DNA of 64,000 bases from Patiria miniata. Lineage: Eukaryota; Echinodermata; Asteroidea; Valvatida; Asterinidae. The DNA lies in NCBI RefSeq assembly GCF_015706575.1, contig NW_024037076.1, positions 3,692,777 to 3,756,776 of the forward strand, written 5' to 3'. Shown in pieces: positions 36,817 to 47,000 of the stretch. Under the pieces are notes generated by a model, which did no database searches, was not told the origin of the DNA, and was given only the letters and a program-made list of their open reading frames with translations. Position 1 is the stretch's first letter. The number at the start of each line of letters is the position of its first letter. A program made the translations under genes and the position numbers.

Positions 36817-38409
36817 GATCTTTAATCAAAGTAAGCCGAGTTTTGATAACAATTGGCTAGGTTTCTTTTGTGATAAATGTAAATGATCCTATATGCCGTT
36901 TATTTGATTTTTTTTTATTTAGAGGCTTTGAATGATACGACTCTCTATACTACTATTACTAGCGTGCTCTCACAGCATTGCGTCTGCTGAAAGGGAAGCG
37001 AGAACCAAACAAAATCACGTGACCGGAAATCAGGCCACGCGGTCTGACAAAGAGCTATTTTTAGCTTCCATCATGTCCTGATTTTAACCTTCTCACGTCA
37101 GGCCGCTCCATATTTACGTCACCACTTTCTCAAGTCCCAAAATAATTATGTTGGTTTCGTAAGACGATCCCGGCAGTCCAAAATGTGGATATTACCCGGG
37201 GTAAAACAAAATCCTCAATTTCCTCACTGGTATATTAAACGTCAAACAATATTGCATGGTTTCGTTTAGTATTATGTTTTTTATGAGCTCATTTTCAATT
37301 CGTAAATTGCACTCAATCACCCACTGAAAATAGAGACGAGACGTGAACAATTACTGTCAACAACTTGGTTTGAAAAACAGTTGAAACTCGTTCTATTCCG
37401 TTGAGTAAATATCACCAGTAAACGTGTCCCATAAGCCTATTTCAGCTGATTCTGAAGAAAAAAAAATTTCTCTGTTAAGGCCAACATCGCATCAACGCAA
37501 GTATTGAAAAAACCCTGAACCCGACACTATAATAACGTGCGTAAAAGCTAATGGAAGTGAGCTGCTTATTGTGCCAAAAAGGCATATCCACAACATTGAA
37601 AATATCGAATCGATCCTGCTGGCATTACAAAAGGTTATATTCAATTATCATACACAATAATTAATAGCTGTTGGCAATCCAGAAATTTGTGGGGAATTCC
37701 CGCTGTAATTTGGTTGCGCAATTGAGTCTATCGTTGGGTCTGAAGATACTCGCTGGGAGGTGGTTTTTCAGACAATAGGTGAAATTTCACGATATCAGTA
37801 CGATTTGCAGTTCCCCAAACGTGCGTTGACAACACAGGCGATTTTACGGTTTATTGTTACACCCATTTGAAATGTTTGTGCTCGGCCATTCATACTGGTT
37901 TGTTTTCTCGTGATAGCAACTTCTGGGGAATCCCCACTTTTGAAAGTTGCGAAATTGACTCCACAATCTTTGGTTCAGACCCTCTGCAGGAGGGTTTTTT
38001 TTCAGTTCAGACAATGAAGCAGCAATTTCGTCATCTCAGAAATTTCCATCTCCCAAAACATGCGTTGGTAATCACGCAGCTATAATAGCACCGTCGAATA
38101 TTGTCAGTAAATTTCAATGCAATTTGTTCCGATGTCGTCGAGTTCAATAACCTTTCACGGTCGTAAAATAACGCTTTTCTTCGTGGGTTCCACGTGTTAT
38201 ATATGCGGTTTCCTTTGTTATAGGCCTATAGGTGATGCATGCTGCACACTATTGCAGCACGCGCGGAAGTTTCATTTCCCGCCAAATCTGCCAAAATTGA
38301 TCGTTCATTCATCAGGTGAGAGAGCGACAAAGCGCCTCGTTTCAGAGACTGTGTGAAAGGCTTTTATGCCGCCATGCACATCGATTTCCGGACGAAGTCA
38401 TAATAATAG
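36817..38409. other. Intergenic, nothing recognised
   Basis: It has mixed composition, with a TCACGTGA palindrome at about 37015 and otherwise no supported gene, RNA or repeat. The short open frames here look like chance. Confidence 0.4.
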
Positions 38410-38410
38410 G

Positions 38411-38537
38411 CATGGTCGACAATTTCATCGTCTGTCTGTCCTTAAATGTCTCACTGGCTGTTGACCCCGCCAGGTCGACAATTTTATCGTCTGTCTGTCC
38501 TTAAATGTCTCATGGCTGTTGATCCCGCCCGGTCGAC
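38411..38537 (+). repeat. Tandem duplication of about 62 bp
   Basis: GGTCGACAATTTCATCGTCT and TGTCCTTAAATGTCTCACTG occur twice (38412 and 38472), followed by a third GGTCGACA. Confidence 0.85.
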
Positions 38538-38927
38538 ATCAGTGCTCTGAAAATAAATTGAATCCTTGGTCACTTAGTGGTCAAGGTTTGCTATGAAATA
38601 CGTGTCCCATGCTGCGGCACAAAACGCGTTCTATTCACAGCTGAAATGAAATCATCACAATCAAATCAAAATGTAAAGTTGAAGAGTTCAACTCTATTGA
38701 AATTGCGGGTTAATGCATAATTTCGGGCAACAGAACTTGCGATTCGGTAAGGCCTCACTAATTCAAGCACTTCGCACTGTTATTCGAGTGTAACATTCCG
38801 GCATAGTGTTGTATACATTGTAGTGTTAATGTTAATTTTAATTACACTGACTTTTAATGTCAACATTCCCGGAACATTAAACATTTCTCAGCATTATTGT
38901 ACATCGTAAAAACATTTTTGGAAACAT

Positions 38928-39131
38928 AATTATTGGAGCACAAACAATTGGACTTTAAGCCGAGTTAATGTAAAAAATAAAATAATAATAATAAAATAAA
39001 ATAAAAAATTCAGTAATCCAATAATTATGTTTCCAGAAACATAATTATTGGAGCACAAACAATTGGACTTTAAGCCGAGTTAATGTAAAAAAAAAAAAAT
39101 AATAATAATAAAATAAAATAAAAAATTCAGT
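38928..39131 (+). repeat. Tandem duplication of about 116 bp
   Basis: ATAATTATTGGAGCACAAAC and ATTGGACTTTAAGCCGAGTT occur at 38927 and 39043, each followed by an AATAATAATAAAATAAAATA tract and ATTCAGT. Confidence 0.85.
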
Positions 39132-39922
39132 CGGCCTACTAAGTTCTGACCAAGATATGTATAACTTTTTCAAAGCAAATAAGGCGGGAGCTCATTGCGA
39201 ATGTTGTTAATGCGCATTGGTGCGTTATTTTCAATAATCCATCTAATGTCGCGTATATTTTCGGAGGACTGGCGTGGGCGCCTCAATAGCTCAAGATGCA
39301 AGTTCCCTCTGTATGCATGCCCACGTCTGTTCTGGAAACACGGTCGGAGCTGAGTCCATCCCATCTTCGATATTTACCCATCCATGTTTTTACAGCCTCC
39401 TTTCACCGGGTATCCACCACCAACCCTTCCCTGCAGCACGATGTTATCTCTTCTACATTCAAATTAAATGTGCATTATACCCCATTATTTTTCTCCAATT
39501 GACTGAGCGTACTTGAGACTTCAATTACCGTATAACAGTTTCCCTAGGGCAGATGCAGTAAATTGCATTGACTCGATAAGGCGCTATGCACACGCACTGC
39601 ATCTACGTCACCACCGCCTTTAAATCCATATTGTTTTTGCTCACTGATCTCAATTAAATTCGGCAGGATTTAGCAGCACTGACGTCATTCGGGGATGATG
39701 TTAAACTTGATGTAGGTAGGCCTACGTCTTGGGTTGATAAATATTGTCCAATTTGTAAACTTTGAATCAATTACCATGAATAGGCATACACAGTACGTAA
39801 TAATGTGTGCATCAGTTTCTTTTCTTATCTACAGTTTAATTAATTTAGATGACATTAATCTATAGTTGGCCCATAGACTCATTTCACAGTGCGACCTCAC
39901 TGAGGGCAATTCTTGCAATTTG
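39132..39922. other. Intergenic, nothing recognised
   Basis: No exon, RNA gene or repeat copy could be supported. Confidence 0.4.
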
Positions 39923-40255
39923 AAAGGCAATACACAACATTTGCTTTTGCTGTAATCTTCGGAAATGGACAGATTAAGGGAATTAGTATTTTATAGTCAA
40001 TTTTGTTACACTGACCTGTTTACAGTTTTTTCTTCAGTATGATGCTGGAAAAACTAGAAAAAATGTTGTTCTTGTAGTCTGGTTAATTCCCCGACCTTGC
40101 TTCAAACGAAATTCAGCAGTGCATAGACGTCAGGGAATTATTAAGTCGGTTCCCGCAAACTAGTTCTTGCACCCCTTCGAGGCGCGGACGTGTAATTTGG
40201 CGAAGACTTTGAAAAAAAAGTCAGTTTTTCCAACGATGGTTGGGCAATTGTACTA
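39923..40255 (-). mobile_element. MITE family B, copy 7 (partial, reverse)
   Basis: AAAGGCAATACACAACATTT, TTGTTACACTGACCTGTTTA and TTGTAGTCTGGTTAATTCCC, then truncated at TTTTCCAACGATGG. Confidence 0.65.
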
Positions 40256-41424
40256 TTTATTTATTTATTAATTTCATTTTCCGGGATATTACAAACAGTG
40301 AATCATAGACAAAACAATTACATGTACAAGTAACACTGACTAGTAAACATAACAGAAAACATAACAGAAAACAACACCCAAAAAGCTCCCGCAGGATTAC
40401 CCAAAAGAAACAAGTTTCTGTTGTTTCCAACCAAGCTTACCTCAAAATGTTTCCAAGTCGTTTTTCTAGAAGGGGGGGGGGGGCGGTTGACAGTAAAAGT
40501 GAGGGGGGATGTTCTTAACATTTAACAAATTAATTGGGCATAATCCATTTTTATCTGAAATTCCACCCGTCGCATAATTGCCGTATAATATGAACAGCAA
40601 AAACCTAACTCCAGCCTTTTGAGCATAATCTTTTTCTTATATACGGCTATTATTAATTTATTGCACTCAAGAATTCAAGATACTTCAAACAAACACTGTC
40701 TTATAGAATAGTACTCGGGTATGTCGTAATTAATTTTTGTGAGTTTATTGGGTTTCAGTTATTTTGTTTCAGTTATTATAATCGTGGGGCTCAGTGTAAA
40801 AGGAATCACGAATGAAACTCGTGCCATCCAATGTCCCCGTGCATGCCCCACGTGCGTGCGTTCTGAATACATAGCACCTGTCATGGCCCGGGTACGTTGC
40901 ACGTTTTTATAGGCTGGCTCAGAGCACAGCGAGAGCAGGCTGCTGGGAATTTTAAGAACTTTTGAGTTGAATAAAAATGTACTATATATGTATAATTCGA
41001 GCGCCTGGAGCACTTATAAACTTCTCAGCTGCGCTCTTAAAATGAGATCTGATCGCCCCCTCCACCAATAAAAAGGCTTTCCTATGAATTTCTTAATTGC
41101 AATTTGGAGTAAGAATGCAGTTTTTGTTTTGAGATATCTGCGAAGGATGTGTTTTTCTTCCTCGGCTGAAAGACTATTCTGCTCTGTGGAAAAATACTAC
41201 CCAGCGCACAGACGCGTCATTGCATATTAACATGCCTATTATATTAAAAGAACCTTGGGGAATGTATTTAGTAACAATGTCACCGGGTATTTCTTCTGCT
41301 TCTCATTTTTACACGCGCCAATGTTTTGTTCTGAAGTAGAAAATGATAATACGCAATGCTTTACACGCACGTGTTTCGTGACGTTATGTCCTTGCTCGGA
41401 ATCTAGTCATCCCTCAATCACGAG
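40256..41424. other. GLUL upstream region, nothing else recognised
   Basis: It contains a G-run near 40471-40485, two CATAACAGAAAA copies at about 40347 and CACGTGCGTGCG near 40850. It could hold distal regulatory sites, but none is identifiable. Confidence 0.35.
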
Positions 41425-41540
41425 AAGCAGCCAATCAGCGAGCGCGCCTCGCGTGTTATCGGGCGATTCGCCAATCAGCGACGAGATCACTGAACCGTTC
41501 CTGTGCAATATATCCCGGCCATATTTCGCGCCGTGTTATA
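41425..41540 (+). promoter_or_regulatory. GLUL: Probable GLUL promoter with duplicated CCAAT boxes
   Basis: Two identical CCAATCAGCG elements occur at 41431-41440 and 41471-41480, exactly 40 bp apart, each followed by CG-rich sequence. A TATA-like AATATATC lies at 41507-41514. The arrangement and a downstream splice donor at 41631 suggest an NF-Y-type promoter. The start site is inferred to lie near 41535-41545 and is not demonstrated. Confidence 0.6.
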
Positions 41541-41630
41541 GAACGTGTTCGACCTCTCTGGGCTTACATCGTGGAATCAGTTTTTCTTGCCGTAAATTCG
41601 TCGCTTTTCGACTACAAAAACATAAAACAG
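41540..41630 (+). other. GLUL: Probable noncoding first exon (5' UTR) of GLUL
   Basis: The segment ends AAAACAG followed by a strong donor GTGAGG at 41631. The next plausible acceptor in transcript order is the coding exon at 43928. Animal GLUL genes commonly have a noncoding first exon. The 5' edge is approximate. Confidence 0.5.
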
Positions 41631-42354
41631 GTGAGGATACATACTTTTGTGCTTGATGTTGAAAGTTTAGTCTCATGAATTACATATTTCATCGTTTTAT
41701 TAGACGTGAAATTGCCTTGAATTTCGGTCAGTCAGTTTATCAAGTTCAACATACATGTACATGTACATCATGTAGGCTACATGTTGAACTCCGAAGTTTT
41801 GTGCCGAAATTGTGGGTGCGTATTCCTGGACAAAAATTCATGTTTTTCTCGACCAGTTTTCTATTGTTTGACGCGAGTATTTCGACATTTAGATTGTTCT
41901 TTCTCGTGCTAATCCCTAGTTTATAAATACGATACTTCCGTTTATAAAACCATGTTTTCAAAAGGCCGGTCATTTCGTTTTGTTGATGAATTCACTGAAT
42001 GGCATTGCACGTTTTCCCTCGTGGCAGTGACGTGACGTCATGCATAAGTCTAGTGACTTATGTGGGGGCCTGAACAACAAGGCCCACCCTTTTCAATGGT
42101 TCATGGTCGTTTCTATTTATTCGTCGCACAATGTGTTTTTTTTTCGGTTATGCAAGGGAATATATATTTTATTCAGTAGATACGAAAATAAACAGTGACA
42201 GTGGGCGTTTGTGGGAGTATGATGATGACCTAGGCCCTAGTTTTTTAGAGCCATTTTGTGTACATTTTAGTTTTTAATTAAATGAATAGTGATATGAACG
42301 TTGTCGGTCATGTCGGTGCAATGGAATGGTAGTCAACTGAGTCATGACACAAAC

Positions 42355-42512
42355 ATGCAGTTGCAACTTTTCCTGGCATCCGCCGATTTTTTGTTTTTAG
42401 TTCTCATAAATAGTAATTATAGAAGGAAAAAAACTACAATTTACAAAGATTGGCATGGTTGTGTGGTTTGGAATTTCCTCGTGTTTCTGAATTCTGAGTT
42501 GCATGTCTACTT
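42355..42512. mobile_element. Small MITE family N, copy 3 (diverged)
   Basis: CATGCAGTTGCAACTTTTCC at the left and TGAGTTGCATG at the right, with GTGTGGTTTGGAATTTCCTC inside as in the copy at 26976. It lies in the GLUL 5' UTR intron. Confidence 0.65.
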
Positions 42513-43136
42513 AGTACTTCAGTACTTGTTAAAGGAAATACTTAATTTTAATTCCCACTCGGAGTGTAGTGGCCTAGGGCTAGGCCCTATATTTTATTTT
42601 TTTTCCAAGAAGTAGATTAAAATTTTGGAGATGTAGGCCTAACCAAATTGGAAAAAAATATTGCAACCAGACGCCACTTCCACTATTGTTTACAAAGTCT
42701 ATGTAGAGGAAAGATTCTCATATCTGGCCATCACGAACCCTGTGGGACTGGTCTGAAAATTTCTAAGTGTTTTCTCAGTAAAAAGTCAAAATTTGTCCGT
42801 GCTAATTTTGATTTTTTAGGACATAGGGCCTATATCACTTTCTGATGACTGATACATCATTTAAGGGAAACATTACTGATGGCCAGATATGGGAATCTTC
42901 CCGTCAAGAACATTTTCTAAGTATTTCCTAACAAAATAGGAAATATTTCTCAGTGCCAGATCCATGTATTATCATTTTTGCAATGAATGACCTTAATTGA
43001 GATGATAATGAAGAAAAAGGTGGAGTCAGGTTGCAACATTTTTTCCACCAAATCATTCAAGAACTGTATAACTTGTAAGAATAAGCCAGTATGGTATTTC
43101 AACTACGCATAAGGACATGTGTACAGCACAATTTGA

Positions 43137-43868
43137 AAATTTTTCGGAAAGATTTCCATATACGAAGCTCACTAATTTTCCTCTGTATTGACTAACAAGC
43201 CCCCAGATAGTAATTTCATGTCATCAAAGTCAATTTGAGCAGTGAGAAAATACAAGCATTTTCTTAGAAAACACTTAAAATTTTCTGTCCAATCTCATAG
43301 GGTTTGTACACAGGGTGTTGAGTGAACTTCGTATATGGAAATCTTTCCCCAGCAAAATTACAGATCGTCGTCTCTGTACTTTAAGTTCAAAACATTTCGA
43401 CAGCAAATTGTTTTTAAGTGTCTCCTGTGTCCACACTTTTGTGGGAACAAAAGTTCATACATGTAGGCCCGGCAAGATTACCATATGCGAAGTTCACTAA
43501 TTTTCCTCTGTATTGACTGACAAGCCCCCAGATAGCAATTTCATGTCATCAAAGTCAATTTGAGCAGTGAGAAAATACAAGCATTTTCTTAGAAAACACT
43601 TAGAATTTTTCAGTCCAATCTCATAGGGTTTGTACACAGGGTGTTGAGTGAACTTCGTATATGGAAATCTTTCCAATTTTTCTTTCACCGGATATTGTCA
43701 TTTCATCGTAGGATGCATGCAAAAGCATAGCGGGTAGGACTACCACTACCAGCAAAATTAAAGATCGTCGTCTCTGTACTTTTAAGTTCAAAACATTTCG
43801 ACAGCAAATTGTTTTTAAGTGTCTCCTGTGTCCACACTTTTGTGGGAACAAAAGTTCATACATGTAGG
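43137..43868. repeat. Tandem segmental duplication including a palindromic element, in GLUL intron 1
   Basis: The block TTTCCATATACGAAGCTCAC to GAACTTCGTATATGGAAATC (43152-43345) recurs at 43476-43670. The flanking blocks CAGCAAAATTA.AGATCGTC and TTGTGGGAACAAAAGTTCAT are also duplicated. The repeat's inverted ends suggest a MITE that was copied with its flank. The second copy stops about 60 bp before the coding exon. Confidence 0.8.
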
Positions 43869-43928
43869 CCCTACTAGCAACAAGTCTAAAAATGTTGATT
43901 TATAACTGTTTATTTTTTCGTTCACAGA

Positions 43929-44091
43929 ATGGCTGAGTATTCAGCAGCACTTGACAGGACGGTCCTGCAGAACTACCTGGATCTGCCCTCCGATGGACGA
44001 GTGCAGTGCACATACGTCTGGATTGATGGTACTGGTGAAAACGTACGATGCAAGACGAAAACCGTAGAGGAGGAACCTCAAAACCCATCAG
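43929..44091 (+). CDS. GLUL: GLUL coding exon 1 (start codon)
   Basis: ATG is the second codon-frame position after the acceptor TTCGTTCACAG at 43927. Its context is AGAATGG. It encodes [20 protein letters not shown] and then [13 protein letters not shown], as at the N terminus of animal GS. The donor is GTAGGA at 44092, phase 1. No upstream in-frame ATG exists in this exon. Confidence 0.93.
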
Positions 44092-47000
44092 GTAGGACAG
44101 ATATTTTCAGAACTCATCAAATGGAATTTAAAAATCCATCCTTGTCATTTAACCCTAACCCACCTCACTCCTCCAAAATCCTCCTGGCGGTTTTGGAGGA
44201 TTCTAGAGGATTGAGGATGAATGGTGATTGAATCAAATGAGGATTTTGGAGGATTGAGGATGAATGGTGATTGAATCAAATGAGGATTCTGGAGGATTGA
44301 GGATGAATGGTGATTGAAGCACAAGAGGATTTTGGAGGATTGAGGATGAATGCATTTTGAGGCAGGACTGTCTGAAAATTTTGAAAAATTTAGGCGGAGT
44401 TGCAAAATTTTGGAAAATTTTGGAGGATTGAGGATGGTTGTAAGCAACAAGGGCCTAGGGGGTTAGGGTTAATCCCGTTGTCTAAACAGATGTTCCGTTA
44501 TTAACAGTTATAATTTGTTGAACATTTTGAAAAGCTTTACATTTTGGGAAAGTGTTTGATTTCAACATCTATTTACGGACACATTAGGGTGCACTATTTG
44601 ACTCGGGTAAACTCTTGTATAAGCCAAAACCGAACTAAGTGTCGCCCTCCGTTTTATGTCCTTAACTTGTCGAGTCCAAATGAATTGAATTAGTGTGTAA
44701 TTTGTTTTAAAAATTTTTTAAAAAGAGCGTTGCATCCTGACGCCAATTTTTTCATCATATTTCATCTCAATGAAGGTTAGTCATTGCAAAACTAATGGAA
44801 AAAACATGAATCTGGGGCTGAGAAATGTTTCCAATTTTGTTACAAAATACTTAGAAACTGTTCTGGACTCATCATAGACTTTGTACACAACCGCTGAAGT
44901 GGCGTCTGAATACTGCAATATTGATGATTCAAATTTGTGCCAAGATGTTGTGCTAGTCCATTTTAACGTCGCTTTACAAAGATATCCATATTTGAAAATA
45001 TCAGTATTCAAGTTTAATACTAAATTATTTGAGAATGCGCAGCACATAGGCAGCTTTTTCCAGTTGAAGAAAAGGCGTTGTGATCTTTTGTTTTTGACTT
45101 CGGACCAATTGAAGTTTTCTGACTCAACTTTTGCCCATTATTACCTTGATAGACCTCCCTATCTGGGACTATGATGGATCCAGCACATGGCAGTCCGAAG
45201 GCTCCAACAGTGACATGTACATTGTCCCAAGAGCACTCTTCAAAGATCCCTTTCGCCGGGGTAACAACAAGCTTGTCATGTGCGAAGTCAACAAGTACGA
45301 CCATTCACCAGCAGGTAAGAAGTTGACCTGAAATTCAGACATACTGGGTGCGTTCGATAGCTCTGACGCCATTCTCTGGGCTCACACGGGTCAGCCACCT
45401 CACAGACCCTGCTCGTGGTGTCGCCACTGGTGGAAATACGTCGCACGCATGCATTCTTCATTCTAACAAACGGACAAGTAGGGCAGCCGGACAGCAGTTA
45501 AGCTCAAGTGGACTTGGAAATCTAAAACATAATTATTTGTTGAGTGCATTGTGACTTTACAGGCCATAAATCCAGCCCAACTTTTGTTACTTTTTTGCAA
45601 CTGACGGTAAAATAAACTAAATAAATGACTGTTCAAAATAAGAGCCAGTCCAAAAAGGGTTTTTGACTGGCTATGGCCATGGCTAAGGGAGGTCACAAGA
45701 GGAACATGATGGCCAGCGTTGAAGGGTTGGCCCTACCATTTAATAAAAAGATTTAAGTTGTGTTAGATTTTCTTTTACCATAGATGGGGTAATAGGCAAC
45801 AATACATGCTTGGCCTGATGGGCTTGTTGATTTTTCTCTTTACAGAAACCAACTTCAGACATTCCTGCAACAAAGTGATGGAGGCGGCCAAGGACGCAGC
45901 CCCGTGGTTTGGCATTGAGCAGGAGTACACACTGCTGTCCCAGGCAGGACATCCGTTTGGCTGGCCCAAACTGGGCTACCCAGGACCCCAGGGTGAGTAG
46001 AGTACGCAACGCCAACCACAGAGGGTGTTGTTTTGTCCAGAACATGTAACATGCCAGGGTTCCTAGCCACTCTGAAAATAATGGCGGCAGTCCTCAAAAT
46101 GAGCTCTCAATCTTCCAGTGAGGGGAAAACTCCAGCAATTTGGGAAAAATGCCAAACATTGGGGGAAACTGGGGGAATATTATGACAGTGACCCAGAAGG
46201 GAAAGGATTTCACCAGTTTGGCATGTACGTCTTGTGCCATATGTCCAAGTTGTGTCCATTGACTTGCTGGCTATGGTGGCTTTTTTTCCCCACGGCGGTG
46301 TGAAACACGCCGTGGGCTTGAGCTGCTTATGTTGGTTGGTGGTGGGTAGGTTGGTTGATGAACATTTACTCGTTCCAATTTACATTGTTCCATGCCACTT
46401 GTGTATCACAACTTTGCTAGCGAGTTTCTATGGAATACCTGCAGTTTTATGGCACTGATGCGCATGCGTCTAATTTGCACATTAGATCACGCCCCAAATT
46501 TGCGGTTGTACGGTTCGTGGAACCACAGTGGGTTGTACCACTTGGTACTTGTTTTAGTGTTTATGCTCATTGAATATTACACAGCTCTCCAGACAAAAAC
46601 AATTCGACATCCCAGCCAAATGAAAGTGGAAATACTTCTGAACGGTTTCATTTACACGTGGTCCCTTGTTTCTTGTAGGCCCGTACTACTGCGGTGTAGG
46701 CGCCAACAAGGTCTTCGGCCGCGCCATCGTGGAGGCCCACTACAAAGCTTGCCTGTACGCCGGCGTGAAGATCGCCGGCACCAACGCCGAGGTCATGCCC
46801 GCTCAGTGGGAGTACCAAGTCGGACCGTGTGAGGGCATCTCCATGGGTGACCATCTGTGGATTTCTCGCTTCATCATGCACCGTGTCTGCGAAGACTTTG
46901 GCGTCATTTGCTCTCTGGATCCTAAACCCATGGAAGGTGACTGGAACGGGGCCGGCGCACACTGTAACTACAGCACCAAGGCCATGAGAGAAGTTGGTGG

